Positions 40,819-50,278 of a stretch of 64,000 nucleotides of DNA are shown here, one piece after another (the first letter of the stretch is position 1; every line of letters begins with the position of its first letter). Position numbers and translations under genes: made by a program. The stretch comes from Sneathiella marina. Lineage in GTDB: Bacteria; Pseudomonadota; Alphaproteobacteria; Sneathiellales; Sneathiellaceae. The DNA lies in the NCBI RefSeq assembly GCF_023746535.1, contig NZ_CP098747.1, forward strand, positions 1-64,000, in the 5' to 3' direction. The notes under the pieces are model-generated. The model was not told the origin of the DNA and searched no databases. It was given only the letters and a program-made list of their open reading frames with translations.

Positions 40819-41072
40819 TATTCAGAGAGTTTCTTGAAAGCCGGGGCAAAACGATCTTCGATAACGTCATAAAGCGCCATATCCGCCTCGAAAGCCGGAT
40901 CGGATTTAACGATTTTTATGCCGTTCTCCTCGATCCGGACATTGACCTTGTCGCCGGCCTGCATATTAAGCTGACGCAGAAACTCTGCGGGGATCGTTGC
41001 CCCCACAGCGCTGCCGGTCTTGCGCAGTTTGGTTTCAAACAAGGCGGATTTATCCTTATAGCTGCTCGACAT
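40818..41072 (-). CDS. AbrB/MazE-type antitoxin partner of Doc
   Basis: An 84-residue protein with a SpoVT-AbrB swapped-hairpin DNA-binding fold: TKLRKTGSAVGATIPAEFLRQLNMQAGDKVNVRIEENGIKI. The C-terminal 30 residues, rich in acidic and aromatic residues (FEADMALYDVIEDRFAPAF), would wrap the toxin. Doc is classically paired with a Phd antitoxin, whereas this one has the AbrB fold. It precedes doc in the usual antitoxin-first order and probably autorepresses the operon. Confidence 0.85.
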   Translation of the reverse strand: MSSSYKDKSALFETKLRKTGSAVGATIPAEFLRQLNMQAGDKVNVRIEENGIKIVKSDPAFEADMALYDVIEDRFAPAFKKLSE

Positions 41073-41144
41073 CCTCTTTCCTCGTGTTTTATATACCCCT
41101 TATGTAATTACATATGTTATTACTGTCAAGGAAATTCGCCCTTT

Positions 41145-42119
41145 TTACAGCGTAAACACCGTTGAGCCGGTGGTTTTGCGCCCTTCCAGGTCTTCATGGG
41201 CTTTGCGCACTTCCGACAGGGGATAAGTCTGGCCGATATTGACGGTGACGGCGCCGCTCTCGACCATCCGGATCAGATCGCTGGCGGATTTTTCAAGATC
41301 GGCCCGGTTGGCGTTATAGTCCATCAGGCTGGGCCGGGTCACGTAAACCGATCCCTTGGCCCCCAAAATGGCCAGGTTGACATTCTCAACCGGGCCCGAT
41401 GAATTGCCGAACGAGACCATCAAGCCGCGCGGCGACAGACAATCGAGGGAGCCTTCGAAGGTATCCTTGCCGATGGCGTCATAGACAACCGGGACACCCT
41501 TGCCGTCGGTGATCTCCCGCACCCGGTCGGTGAAATTCTCGGTGCGGTAATTGATGGTATGGGCCGCGCCGTTGGCTTTCGCCAAGGCCGCTTTCTCGTC
41601 CGATCCCACGGTGCCGATCAGGGTCGCGCCCACATGCCGGGCCCATTGACAGGCCATCAGGCCAACACCGCCCGCCGCCGCATGGAACAGGATGGTGTCG
41701 CCTTTTTTCACCGGGAAGGTCCGTTGCAGCAGATATTCGGTGGTCATGCCCTGCAGCATCATCGCCGCCGCGGTCTGATCGTCAATGCTGTCCGGGATCT
41801 TGATCAGCCCGTCGGCGGGCATCACCCGGACCTCCGCATAGGCGCCGATGGGCCGGCCCGCATAGGCCACCCGGTCGCCAACCGCAAGGCCCGACACGCC
41901 GTCGCCCAGCGCCTCGATCACCCCGGCGCCTTCCATGCCCAGTCCATTGGGCAGCGGGGCAGGGTAGAGACCGGTGCGGAAATATACATCGATGAAATTA
42001 AGGCCCACGGCGCTATGCCGGAGGCGGACTTCACCGGCACCGGGGGCACCAACCTCGACATCTTCCCATTGCATCACCTCCGGGCCACCGGTTTCATAAA
42101 ATCGAACTGCTTTCGTCAT
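41145..42119 (-). CDS. NADPH:quinone oxidoreductase (zinc-independent MDR family)
   Basis: A 324-residue medium-chain dehydrogenase/reductase of the Qor/zeta-crystallin type. The N-terminus has the typical MTKAVRFYETGGPEVMQWEDV. The NADP-binding Rossmann glycines are in FHAAAGGVGLMACQWARHVGA, and VVYDAIGKDTFEGSLDCL is characteristic. Zinc-binding cysteines of alcohol dehydrogenases are absent. It reduces quinones by one or two electrons; the physiological substrate is unknown. It lies 72 bases upstream of the antitoxin gene and is not obviously linked to it. Confidence 0.9.
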   Translation of the reverse strand: MTKAVRFYETGGPEVMQWEDVEVGAPGAGEVRLRHSAVGLNFIDVYFRTGLYPAPLPNGLGMEGAGVIEALGDGVSGLAVGDRVAYAGRPIGAYAEVRVMPADGLIKIPDSIDDQTAAAMMLQGMTTEYLLQRTFPVKKGDTILFHAAAGGVGLMACQWARHVGATLIGTVGSDEKAALAKANGAAHTINYRTENFTDRVREITDGKGVPVVYDAIGKDTFEGSLDCLSPRGLMVSFGNSSGPVENVNLAILGAKGSVYVTRPSLMDYNANRADLEKSASDLIRMVESGAVTVNIGQTYPLSEVRKAHEDLEGRKTTGSTVFTL

Positions 42120-42163
42120 TGTTATTGGTCCTTTGTACCTGTCATTTACGCCCGTAAAAACTC

Positions 42164-42643
42164 TTATAAATCAAAGGCTTGCTGTTCCGGTGGCAGGGCC
42201 TTTTCCAGTTTCAGCAAGGCTCTTTTGGTGTCCAGACCGCCGAGGCCCGAATAGCCGCCCATTTGTTTGCCCGCCGCCAGCACCCGATGGCAGGGGATGA
42301 TAATCGGGATGGGATTGGCCCCGCAGGCCGTGCCCACCGGTTGCGCCGCCGTGGTCAGCGCTTTGGCCAGATCGCCGTAAGACTTGGTTGTCCCGGCCGG
42401 GATTTTCAGCATCTGGTCCCAGACCTGTTTCTGGAAATCCGTGCCCGGCGGGTCCAGCGGCAGGTCAAAATCACCGATCTCGCCATCAAAATACTGGTTG
42501 AGCTGGTCAATTGCTTTCCTCAGCAACGGTGTCTCCGTCTGCCACTCTACCGGGACCCATCCCCAATCAAGGGAAATGATGACGTTGTCTTCCTCGGTCA
42601 CTGTCAGATCGCCCACCGGGCTATGCATGCTAAGCTGGGCCAT
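42164..42643 (-). CDS. ogt: Methylated-DNA--protein-cysteine S-methyltransferase
   Basis: A suicide DNA-repair protein of 159 residues that takes the alkyl group from O6-alkylguanine onto its own cysteine. The active-site motif PCHR is intact with Cys118, and the surrounding [21 protein letters not shown] and [16 protein letters not shown] are typical. The long open frame reaches upstream to 42799, but the ATG at 42643 begins the domain. It overlaps the end of the upstream DUF255 gene by 14 bases. No separate AdaA-type domain is present. Confidence 0.93.
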   Translation of the reverse strand: MAQLSMHSPVGDLTVTEEDNVIISLDWGWVPVEWQTETPLLRKAIDQLNQYFDGEIGDFDLPLDPPGTDFQKQVWDQMLKIPAGTTKSYGDLAKALTTAAQPVGTACGANPIPIIIPCHRVLAAGKQMGGYSGLGGLDTKRALLKLEKALPPEQQAFDL

Positions 42644-44672
42644 GAACCTGTCCTTCCTCGAGCAGGGCGCGAAAGGCGACGGCGCTGTTGGCCGGGGCCG
42701 AGCAGACCGGGCCCGTACAGACATAAACGGTGGGTTTGCCGTCCTGTTTGGTTTTCCCCTTGGCCGGATGGTCAAAGGGCAGGTCTTCGGTTTCATCAAT
42801 CACATTGACGACCCGCGTCGGGATACTGAAATCCTTTAAAACAGCAATCAGATCAAGGGTTTGCGCATCACTGCGCTGGCCAACGACGACTATTTGCCGG
42901 GCATTGACCAGGGTTTCAAAATTATTCAGCAAGGTCGCCAGCGGGAAGAAGTTGCGGCCGATTTCCGCCGAGAAATGCCGTACCATATCCGTCGCCGCCT
43001 CGAACGGCGCCCTCTCCCCGGTCAGCAGATGCAGCTTGGCCAAGACTTCCAGCACCACACCATTGCCCGCCGGGACCGCATTGTCATGGGCGTTCTTGGT
43101 GCGGACAATCAGCGCTTCCGCATCATCGGCCGTATAGAAATAGCCGCCCACCGTATCGTCCCAGAAATGTTTATCCAGTAAACCGGTCCACCTCTGCACC
43201 CGCTCCAGGTAAAAGGCCTTGCCGGTAATTTCATACAGGGCCAGTCCGGCCCGGCTCATATTGGCGTAGTCATCGAGCACACCGCTATGCTGCGCCCGGC
43301 CCAGACGATAGCTGTGGAACAGCCGTCCGTCCGTCTCCATGGAATTGGTGGTGATGGCGACAAAGGCGGTTTCCGCCGCATCGATCCAGCGGGGCTCGCC
43401 GAAATAATCCCCGGCGCGGGCGAGGGTGGTGATCATCAGCCCGTTCCAGTCCGTCAGCACCTTGTCATCGAGACCCGGAGGGATGCGGGAGGCGCGCGCC
43501 GCAAACAGGATATCGCGGCATTCCTTCAGGCTGGCTTCCGTCTCCACATCCTGCATATCGGGGTAGTTCAGGCGGTTGAGAATATTGGTTTCTTCCCAGT
43601 TTCCCTCCTCACTGATGTCATATACCTCACAGAAATGCGAGGCATGATCGGGCAGAAGCGCCGTGACGTCACCCCTGGACCAGACATAGAACTTGCCTTC
43701 AACCCCTTCGCTGTCCGCATCAATGGTGGCGGCAAAGCCACCTTCATCGGTGACCATCTCGCGCAACAGCCAGTCGACAGTCTCATAAATCCGCGCCTCG
43801 AACAGCTCCGACTTGGTTTCATGATGGACAGTTAGCAGCAAATCGAGGATTTGCGCATTGTCATAGAGCATTTTCTCGAAATGCGGGGCGAGCCAGCGGG
43901 CATCGGTGGAATAGCGGGCAAAGCCGCCGCCCAGATGATCATAAATGCCGCCTTGTGACATCACCGTCAGCGCCTTGATAACGATTTCCGCCAATCCTTC
44001 ATTGCCGGTCCGCAGATAGCTGCGCCACAGGGTTTCCAGCACATAAGTCTGCGGAAATTTCGGTGCCGACCCGATGCCGCCATATTCCGGGTCGGCTTCT
44101 TCCGCATAGCGCGCGGCAATGCGGTCGAGAACTTCCAGGGTGAGCTTGGGACGGTCGCCGTCAAAGCCCTTGTTATGCTGTTGCAGGGCGGTTTTCAGCG
44201 CATCGCGGTTCTTGGTGACTTTCTCCGGCTCGTTTTTAAAGATGTCGGACACGGTTTGCAGCACATTGGTAAAGCCGGGCCGGCCATAGCTGTTGCCGGG
44301 CGGAAAATAGGTGCCGCCCCAGAACGGCTCCCCGCTGGAATTGAGGAACATGGTCAGCGGCCAGCCGCCTTGCTCTCCCAGCAGGGCGAGGGCGCTTTGA
44401 TAGATCTGGTCGATGTCCGGACGTTCCTCCCGGTCGACCTTGATATTGATGAACAGCTCGTTCATCACCGCAGCGGTGGCCGGATCCTCAAAGCTTTCAT
44501 GGGCCATCACATGACACCAGTGACAGGCGGCATAGCCGACACTGAGCAGGATCGGTTTGCCTTCGGATTTGGCCAGTGCCAGCGTTTCCTTGCTCCAGGG
44601 TTGCCAATGCACCGGATTGTCCTGATGCTGGAGGAGATAGGGGCTGGTTTCCTGGCCGAGTAAATTTTCCAT
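42630..44672 (-). CDS. DUF255 thioredoxin-domain protein (YyaL/SPATA20-like)
   Basis: A 680-residue protein of the YyaL family. The N-terminal thioredoxin-like DUF255 domain begins [19 protein letters not shown] and has the CxxC motif in [10 protein letters not shown] and DREERPDID. The rest is an alpha/alpha-barrel like N-acylglucosamine 2-epimerases and glycoside hydrolases ([30 protein letters not shown]-like LTDWNGLMI). Its function is not established. The ATG at 44672 is chosen over the one at 44780 because it begins the conserved domain. Confidence 0.88.
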   Translation of the reverse strand: MENLLGQETSPYLLQHQDNPVHWQPWSKETLALAKSEGKPILLSVGYAACHWCHVMAHESFEDPATAAVMNELFINIKVDREERPDIDQIYQSALALLGEQGGWPLTMFLNSSGEPFWGGTYFPPGNSYGRPGFTNVLQTVSDIFKNEPEKVTKNRDALKTALQQHNKGFDGDRPKLTLEVLDRIAARYAEEADPEYGGIGSAPKFPQTYVLETLWRSYLRTGNEGLAEIVIKALTVMSQGGIYDHLGGGFARYSTDARWLAPHFEKMLYDNAQILDLLLTVHHETKSELFEARIYETVDWLLREMVTDEGGFAATIDADSEGVEGKFYVWSRGDVTALLPDHASHFCEVYDISEEGNWEETNILNRLNYPDMQDVETEASLKECRDILFAARASRIPPGLDDKVLTDWNGLMITTLARAGDYFGEPRWIDAAETAFVAITTNSMETDGRLFHSYRLGRAQHSGVLDDYANMSRAGLALYEITGKAFYLERVQRWTGLLDKHFWDDTVGGYFYTADDAEALIVRTKNAHDNAVPAGNGVVLEVLAKLHLLTGERAPFEAATDMVRHFSAEIGRNFFPLATLLNNFETLVNARQIVVVGQRSDAQTLDLIAVLKDFSIPTRVVNVIDETEDLPFDHPAKGKTKQDGKPTVYVCTGPVCSAPANSAVAFRALLEEGQVHGPA

Positions 44673-44794
44673 GGCTAAACCCTGTTGTTCACCGGGTGAT
44701 CCGGTGTAAAAGAAACTATGACTTTTGTTGTACCCCACCCGGGACCGCTGGATCAATACGGCCAGAGCCATTCCGGACAAAAGGAGCGTTGGAC

Positions 44795-45037
44795 ATGAAG
44801 ATTAATGTAGATATTGATTGTACGCCACAAGAAGCAAGGACTTTTTTAGGGTTGCCCGACGTGGAGAAGATGCAGGAAGCCGTGATGGCACAATTACAGG
44901 CCAGGATGATGGAGAATATCAACAGTCTCGACCCGGAAAGCATGATGAAGACATGGCTGCCCGCCGGCATTCAGGGCATGGAGCAAATGCAGAAGATGTT
45001 CCTGTCGCAATTCGGCATGGATCCGACCAAGAAATAA
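44795..45037 (+). CDS. DUF6489 small protein
   Basis: An 80-residue protein that fits DUF6489, a family found in alphaproteobacteria next to mnmE. It starts [20 protein letters not shown] and then is strongly helical with methionine-rich stretches ([30 protein letters not shown]). No catalytic residues or signal are visible, so the function is unknown. AAGGAG stands 8 bases before the ATG, and mnmE follows 18 bases after its stop, suggesting an operon. Confidence 0.8.
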   Translation: MKINVDIDCTPQEARTFLGLPDVEKMQEAVMAQLQARMMENINSLDPESMMKTWLPAGIQGMEQMQKMFLSQFGMDPTKK

Positions 45038-45055
45038 GCGGAGCAGGCGTCTTTT

Positions 45056-46375
45056 ATGTCCAATGATACAATCTTCGCCCTGGCCAGTGGCCGGGGCCGA
45101 TCCGGGGTTGCTGTGGTCCGTCTGTCGGGCCCTGGCGCCCTGGCGTCCCTTGCGGCAATGACAACCCGGGATTTACCGGAATCCCATCGTGCCGTGGTCC
45201 GAAATATCGTCACAATTGATAAAAAAACCGTTATAGATCAATCGCTTGCCATATTGTTCGCGGCCCCCAACAGCTTTACCGGCGAGGATGTGGTCGAGCT
45301 GCATTTGCATGGCGGACTGGCCGTTCTGCGGACCCTGTTTGATCAATTGGCGGCCTCAAAAGGCCTGCGTCCGGCGGACCCCGGGGAGTTTACCCGGCGG
45401 GCTTTCGAGAATGGCAAGCTGGACCTGACGGAAGCCGAGGGTCTGGCTGATCTGGTCAATGCGGAGACGGAGGCCCAGCGGCAGCAGGCCCTGCGGCAGA
45501 TGCAGGGGGCGCTGGGCGCCCTGTATGATGGCTGGCGCAACGAGTTGATCGGCAGCCTTGCCCATCTGGAAGCGGATATCGATTTCCCCGACGAGGATCT
45601 GCCGGGCGGTGTGGCCGAGGCCATCGCGCCCCGGATCACGGAGCTGACGGCAGAGCTGCAAAGCCATCTCGCCGATGGCCACCGGGGGGAGAAGATCCGC
45701 GATGGCCTGGATGTGGCGATTATCGGGACGCCCAATGTGGGCAAGTCCAGCTTGCTCAATGCCCTCGCCCGGCGCGACGCGGCCATTGTCTCCGAGCAGG
45801 CGGGCACCACCCGCGATATTGTCGAGGTGCATCTTGATCTCGCCGGGTATCCGGTGACCATTGCCGATACGGCGGGATTGCGCGATGCGGGCAACGTGAT
45901 TGAGCGCGAAGGCGTGCGGCGGGCCCTGGAGCGGGCGGAGCAGGCCGATATCCGGATCCTGATGACGACGGCCAGGCATCCTCAGATCCCCGCCGGTTTC
46001 GCCGATTTGCACCGGACAGGGGATATTCACGTGGTCAATAAAACAGATCTTGGCAGAAAGGGGTATGCCCCGGCGGGCAGTCTGTCGCTGTCGGTGAAAA
46101 CCGGGATCGGGGTTGACGGGCTTCTGAACGGGCTGGAAGCCGAGGTTGTACGCCGTCTCGATGTGTCCGGCGCCCCGGCCCTGACCCAGCTCCGCCACCG
46201 GATGGCGCTGGAGGAATGTGTCGCGGCGCTGCAGCGGTTTCTGCTGGCCGCCGAAGCCGAGCTGGCGGCGGAAGATGTGCGGCTTGCCGTGCGGGCTTTG
46301 GGACGGATCACCGGCCGCGTTGACGTGGAAGATATCCTAGATGTGGTTTTCGGCGATTTCTGTATCGGCAAATAG
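45056..46375 (+). CDS. mnmE: tRNA modification GTPase MnmE (TrmE)
   Basis: With MnmG it makes the 5-carboxymethylaminomethyl modification of wobble uridines in some tRNAs. The 439-residue protein has the N-terminal folate-binding domain (FALASGRGRSGVAVVRLSG), the inserted G domain with P-loop GTPNVGKS (224-231), QAGTTRDIVEV and DTAGLRD, and ends in the obligatory FCIGK with the catalytic cysteine at 437. The last 30 codons are repeated in decayed form downstream (46874-46963). Confidence 0.96.
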   Translation: MSNDTIFALASGRGRSGVAVVRLSGPGALASLAAMTTRDLPESHRAVVRNIVTIDKKTVIDQSLAILFAAPNSFTGEDVVELHLHGGLAVLRTLFDQLAASKGLRPADPGEFTRRAFENGKLDLTEAEGLADLVNAETEAQRQQALRQMQGALGALYDGWRNELIGSLAHLEADIDFPDEDLPGGVAEAIAPRITELTAELQSHLADGHRGEKIRDGLDVAIIGTPNVGKSSLLNALARRDAAIVSEQAGTTRDIVEVHLDLAGYPVTIADTAGLRDAGNVIEREGVRRALERAEQADIRILMTTARHPQIPAGFADLHRTGDIHVVNKTDLGRKGYAPAGSLSLSVKTGIGVDGLLNGLEAEVVRRLDVSGAPALTQLRHRMALEECVAALQRFLLAAEAELAAEDVRLAVRALGRITGRVDVEDILDVVFGDFCIGK

Positions 46376-46396
46376 GGGATTGCCTGAGGTTTTCAA

Positions 46397-46846
46397 ATGA
46401 CGATACGAAGGGCATGTAAGGCGGATGAGGAAAGTATTCGTGCTTGTGCAGAAGACGCTTATGAGAAGTATATTTCTGCAATTGGCAAAAAACCTGCTCC
46501 AATGATCGCGGATTTTGGGCTTCAGATATCCGAAGGGATTGTTCACGTTGCCGAAAATTTACGTGGCGAAGTTGATGGTTTTATCGTCTTTTTCCCAAGG
46601 AAGGATCACATGTTTCTAGAGAATGTGGCTGTGAAGGGATCGGCCGTCGGCAGGGGTGTTGGCAAACGCCTTATGGCGTTTTGCGAAGCTGAAGCCAGAC
46701 GGCTGGACCTCGGATCAATCCGGCTCTACACAAACGAGAAAATGACCGAAAACCTCGCCATATACCCTCATTTGGGATTTTCTGAAACAGATCGCAGAGA
46801 AGAAGAGGGGTTCCGTCGGGTCTTTTTTGAAAAGGTTTTGGAATAA
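46397..46846 (+). CDS. GNAT acetyltransferase, AT-rich insert between mnmE copies
   Basis: A 149-residue GNAT N-acetyltransferase with the acetyl-CoA loop VKGSAVGRGVGKRLM and the later NLAIYPHLGFSETDRRE. The substrate is unknown. A GAGG precedes the ATG by 7 bases. Two spot lines in this gene (46441-46500 and 46561-46620) each have 25 of 60 G+C, far below the mnmE and mnmG sequence around it. It lies between the true 3' end of mnmE and a decayed second copy of that end, so it is probably acquired cargo. Confidence 0.82.
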   Translation: MTIRRACKADEESIRACAEDAYEKYISAIGKKPAPMIADFGLQISEGIVHVAENLRGEVDGFIVFFPRKDHMFLENVAVKGSAVGRGVGKRLMAFCEAEARRLDLGSIRLYTNEKMTENLAIYPHLGFSETDRREEEGFRRVFFEKVLE

Positions 46847-46852
46847 CAGCCA

Positions 46853-46963
46853 ATGGCGGCTTTGTCCTGCGGTGCCGTCCGTGCTTTGGGGCGGATCACC
46901 AGCCGCGTTGAGGTGGAGGATAGTCTCGAGGAGGTGTTCGGCGATTACTGTATCGGGATAAAG
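46853..46963 (+). pseudogene. Decayed second copy of the mnmE 3' end
   Basis: Bases 46874-46963 align without a gap with the last 90 bases of mnmE (46286-46375); I count 74 identical. In the same frame the copy reads AVRALGRITSRVEVEDSL, the C-terminal sequence of MnmE, continuing to a degenerate CIG end whose stop codon has been replaced. An ATG at 46853 opens a short frame with it, but no promoter or ribosome binding site supports a gene. Similarity seems to extend, with deletions, back to about 46853. Confidence 0.88.
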
Positions 46964-47040
46964 GGGTTTATCTCCGTCGTTATTTGGGCTCGCTGGTGCG
47001 GGTTTTTTCAAAGGCCAGAAACTTAACTAATTGTTTTATA

Positions 47041-47559
47041 ATGGAATTTCTAGGATTGATACGGCTATCTACTAAGAATGATTTGCAATTTCTGGCCGCG
47101 GTCGAGAGATCCGCGGCGCAGGTTTTTGTGGATCATTTCGATGGTGATACCTCTTATACGGACCGGACACTGGCGGAGGATATCCTTCTGGAGTCCCATC
47201 GGCAGGGCAGCCTTTGGGTTGCTGCGGACGCGGGGAAACCCATCGCCTTTCTCGCCGCAACCCGCATTGAGGAGGCGCTCCATATTCAGGAAATATCCGT
47301 TGCCTTCGACCATCAGGGACAGGGTATCGGAGAACGGCTTGTCCAAGCCCTTATATCCGACGCGCGCCGGCGGGGCCATACGCATATAAGCCTGACAACG
47401 GACCGGAGCCTTCCCTGGAGCCGCAATTTCTACAGGAAGCTGGGGTTTCGGGTTGTTCCGATTGAAGACTGCTCGGCCGGTCTGGCCGCTCTGCTTCTTC
47501 AGGATAAGCAGGTCAGCCCTGTCGCCGGGAATAGAGTGGCCATGAAGTTGTGCCTGTAG
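47041..47559 (+). CDS. Second GNAT acetyltransferase
   Basis: A 172-residue GNAT enzyme with the acetyl-CoA binding signature VAFDHQGQGIGERLVQALISDAR and the C-terminal NFYRKLGFRVV. Substrate unknown. Its base composition is more like the host than that of the acetyltransferase before it. ATG 47041 is preferred over the TTG at 46984, although neither has a strong ribosome binding site. It stands between the mnmE remnant and mnmG; the relation between the two acetyltransferases is not close in sequence. Confidence 0.78.
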   Translation: MEFLGLIRLSTKNDLQFLAAVERSAAQVFVDHFDGDTSYTDRTLAEDILLESHRQGSLWVAADAGKPIAFLAATRIEEALHIQEISVAFDHQGQGIGERLVQALISDARRRGHTHISLTTDRSLPWSRNFYRKLGFRVVPIEDCSAGLAALLLQDKQVSPVAGNRVAMKLCL

Positions 47560-47621
47560 CCGCTGATATACGGCATTTTGGATTCCTTTTCAGGCTGTTT
47601 TTTGTGATTCCAAAGGGCCAA

Positions 47622-47637
47622 TGTTTCACGTGAAACA
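47622..47637. promoter_or_regulatory. parS site upstream of mnmG
   Basis: A perfect TGTTTCACGTGAAACA palindrome in the 218-base gap before mnmG (47560-47777), about 140 bases before its ATG and 11.3 kb right of the putative oriC. ParB bound here might also affect mnmG transcription. Confidence 0.93.
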
Positions 47638-47777
47638 TTTTCACAGGCGCAGAAAACAGCGGTTTTCCTGTTATATAAAAGACAAAATCGGTGAAAAAGA
47701 TCAAAAAATCCGGCACCGGGGCCGAATGCGCCCATGGTCCGTTGACATTTGGGGCAGGGGGTTTATATGAGGTCCCC

Positions 47778-49643
47778 ATGAAACATTATGATGTCATTGT
47801 CATCGGGGGCGGACATGCGGGCTGTGAGGCCGCGGCGGCCTCGGCACGCCTTGGTGCGGCCACCCTGTTGCTGACCCATAAGCTCGACACCATCGGCGAG
47901 ATGTCCTGCAACCCGGCCATTGGCGGCCTGGGCAAGGGGCATCTGGTGCGGGAGATTGATGCGCTGGACGGGGTCATGGGCCGGGTGGCCGATGCCGCCG
48001 GGATCCAGTTCCGGCTTCTCAACCGCCGCAAGGGCCCTGCCGTTCGCGGGCCGCGCGCCCAGTCGGATCGCAAGATATATCGCCAGGCCATGCAGGCAGC
48101 TCTTAAAAGTCAGCCCAATCTCGATCTGCAAGCCGGCGCGGTGGAAGATTTGAGGGTGGAGGGCGGCATTGTCAAGGGTGTGATACTGGCGGACGGTACG
48201 GAAATTCCCTGCGGCAAGGTGATCCTGACGACAGGCACCTTCCTGCGCGGCCTGATCCATCTGGGGGAAGTGAAGATCCCGGCGGGCCGCATCGGCGATG
48301 ATCCCTCCAATGGTTTGTCCAACACTCTGCAAGCGGCGGGATTTGAGCTGGGGCGGTTGAAAACCGGGACTCCGGCGCGGCTGGATGGCAAAAGCATTAA
48401 CTGGTCGATCCTACAGGAACAGCCGGGCGATGACCTGCCGGTCCCCTTCTCCTTCCTGACAGAGGCGATAACCACCCCGCAGATTTCCTGTCATATCACC
48501 CATACGACCGAGAAAACCCACGAGATTATTCGTGACAATTTGCATCGGGCGCCCATGTATTCGGGGCAAATCGATGGCACCGGGCCGCGCTATTGCCCGT
48601 CCATCGAAGATAAGGTGGTGCGCTTCGCCGACAAGGCCAGCCATCAGATCTTCCTGGAGCCCGAAGGGCTGGATGATGACACCATTTATCCCAATGGCAT
48701 ATCAACTTCGTTGCCCGAAGATGTGCAGATGGCGTTCCTGCGATCCATTCCGGGGCTGGAGAATGTTGAGTATTCCCGGCCGGGCTATGCCATTGAATAT
48801 GATTTTGTCGATCCGCGGGAGCTGAAACCCACATTGGAGACGCGCCGTCTGAAAAACCTGTACCTGGCCGGGCAGATCAATGGCACCACCGGATATGAGG
48901 AAGCGGCGGCGCAAGGCCTGATGGCCGGACTGAATGCCGCCCGGCGGGCCGGGGGCGGGACCGATGTTATCCTTGACCGCGCCGATGCCTATATCGGCGT
49001 GATGATTGATGATCTGGTCACCCGCGGCACCAAGGAACCCTATCGCATGTTTACATCGCGGGCGGAATACCGGCTGATCCTGCGGGCCGATAACGCGGAC
49101 CAGCGGCTGACCGACATCGGCGCGGATCTGGGCTGCATCGGGCCGGAGCGCCGGGAGAAATTCGCCGCGAAGAAGGAGGCCCTTGCCGCGGCCCGGGCGA
49201 TGTTCGATACGCTCAACCTGACCCCGACTGAAGCCCGCCGTCACGGCCTGAATGTCAATCAGGATGGTGTCCGGCGACGGGCGGCCGATTTACTGGCCTA
49301 TCCGGATATCGGCCTGGATGACATCACGGGGATCTGGCCACAAGTCGCTGAATTTAAAGCGGAAATTCTCGAGCAGATGGCCGTAGATGCGCAATATAGC
49401 GGTTACCTGGAGCGGCAGAGATCCGACATTCGCGACTTCCGCAAAGACGAAGCTTTGAGCTTGCCGGAGGATCTGGCCTATGGGGAAATTGGCGGCCTGT
49501 CCAACGAGGTCCGACAGAAACTGGAAGACACCCGGCCGACAACCTTGGGGCAGGCGGCGCGGATTTCCGGTGTGACCCCGGCGGCATTGACGGCGCTGCT
49601 GTCCTATGTAAAACGCGGCGAGCATCACAAGCGTGTCGGATAA
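47778..49643 (+). CDS. mnmG: tRNA uridine-5-carboxymethylaminomethyl enzyme MnmG (GidA)
   Basis: The FAD-dependent partner of MnmE, 621 residues. The dinucleotide-binding motif is [11 protein letters not shown] at the N-terminus. The GidA signatures [17 protein letters not shown] and [16 protein letters not shown] are present, and the C-terminal helical domain ends the protein. The ATG at 47778 begins [12 protein letters not shown]; the open frame extends back to 47691 but without the conserved start. It overlaps rsmG by 11 bases. Confidence 0.97.
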   Translation: MKHYDVIVIGGGHAGCEAAAASARLGAATLLLTHKLDTIGEMSCNPAIGGLGKGHLVREIDALDGVMGRVADAAGIQFRLLNRRKGPAVRGPRAQSDRKIYRQAMQAALKSQPNLDLQAGAVEDLRVEGGIVKGVILADGTEIPCGKVILTTGTFLRGLIHLGEVKIPAGRIGDDPSNGLSNTLQAAGFELGRLKTGTPARLDGKSINWSILQEQPGDDLPVPFSFLTEAITTPQISCHITHTTEKTHEIIRDNLHRAPMYSGQIDGTGPRYCPSIEDKVVRFADKASHQIFLEPEGLDDDTIYPNGISTSLPEDVQMAFLRSIPGLENVEYSRPGYAIEYDFVDPRELKPTLETRRLKNLYLAGQINGTTGYEEAAAQGLMAGLNAARRAGGGTDVILDRADAYIGVMIDDLVTRGTKEPYRMFTSRAEYRLILRADNADQRLTDIGADLGCIGPERREKFAAKKEALAAARAMFDTLNLTPTEARRHGLNVNQDGVRRRAADLLAYPDIGLDDITGIWPQVAEFKAEILEQMAVDAQYSGYLERQRSDIRDFRKDEALSLPEDLAYGEIGGLSNEVRQKLEDTRPTTLGQAARISGVTPAALTALLSYVKRGEHHKRVG

Positions 49644-50262
49644 ACCAGCCCCCTTTACCGCTGAGGAATTTCAGGACCAGACAAATGTTTCACGTGAAAC
49701 ATTGGACCATCTGAGGCGCTATGCCGCCTTGCTGGAGAAGTGGCAAAAGGCCATTAACCTGGTGGGAAAGTCGACGCTCCCCGATCTTTGGCGGCGGCAT
49801 ATGCTGGATAGCTGGCAATTGCTGTCCGGTGTCTCCCTATCGAAAGGGAGTTGGCTTGACCTTGGTAGCGGGGCAGGCTTCCCGGCGCTGGTCGTGGCCA
49901 TTGCCACGGAATTCGAGGTTCATGCAGTGGAAAGTGACCAGAGAAAATGCCTGTTCATGCAAAATGTTTCACGTGAAACATTGGCCGGTCTGACAGTCCA
50001 CCGGGCCCGGATCGAGGAAATTCCGCCTTTTTCCGTCGATGTGATCTCGGCCCGGGCGCTGGCACCGTTGGAAAAGCTGCTGGATTACGCGGCGCCCTTC
50101 GCCCATGCAAAAACAGAATTTTTGTTTTTAAAGGGACAAGATGTAGATGATGAATTGACCAATGCGTCTAAATGTTGGAATATGCAGGTGGAGAAATATC
50201 GTAGTTTAACAAGTGATGACGGCTGTATCGTGAAATTGACCAAGGTCAGCCGTCACTCCTAA
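49633..50262 (+). CDS. rsmG: 16S rRNA (guanine-N7) methyltransferase RsmG (GidB)
   Basis: Methylates N7 of G527 of 16S rRNA; loss gives low-level streptomycin resistance. The 209-residue Rossmann methyltransferase has [12 protein letters not shown] near 75 and the family block [12 protein letters not shown]. The start is GTG, inside mnmG. Two parS palindromes lie in the coding sequence, so the protein contains the same peptide NVSRETL twice. The site constrains the protein more than the enzyme needs. Confidence 0.95.
   Translation: MSDKPAPFTAEEFQDQTNVSRETLDHLRRYAALLEKWQKAINLVGKSTLPDLWRRHMLDSWQLLSGVSLSKGSWLDLGSGAGFPALVVAIATEFEVHAVESDQRKCLFMQNVSRETLAGLTVHRARIEEIPPFSVDVISARALAPLEKLLDYAAPFAHAKTEFLFLKGQDVDDELTNASKCWNMQVEKYRSLTSDDGCIVKLTKVSRHS
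49686..49701. promoter_or_regulatory. parS site inside rsmG (first)
   Basis: Perfect TGTTTCACGTGAAACA, read in frame as part of NVSRET in RsmG. About 1.4 kb before parB. Confidence 0.93.
49965..49980. promoter_or_regulatory. parS site inside rsmG (second)
   Basis: Perfect TGTTTCACGTGAAACA, 279 bases after the first rsmG site, a multiple of 93 codons, so it is read in the same frame and gives the same peptide. Confidence 0.93.
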
Positions 50263-50278
50263 CCCAGGAGCGGATGGT

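Noticed and set aside
46853-47026. A 57-codon frame starting in the mnmE remnant as a real small gene
   Set aside because: It consists mostly of the repeated mnmE C-terminus and a non-conserved tail, with no ribosome binding site; treated as a remnant.
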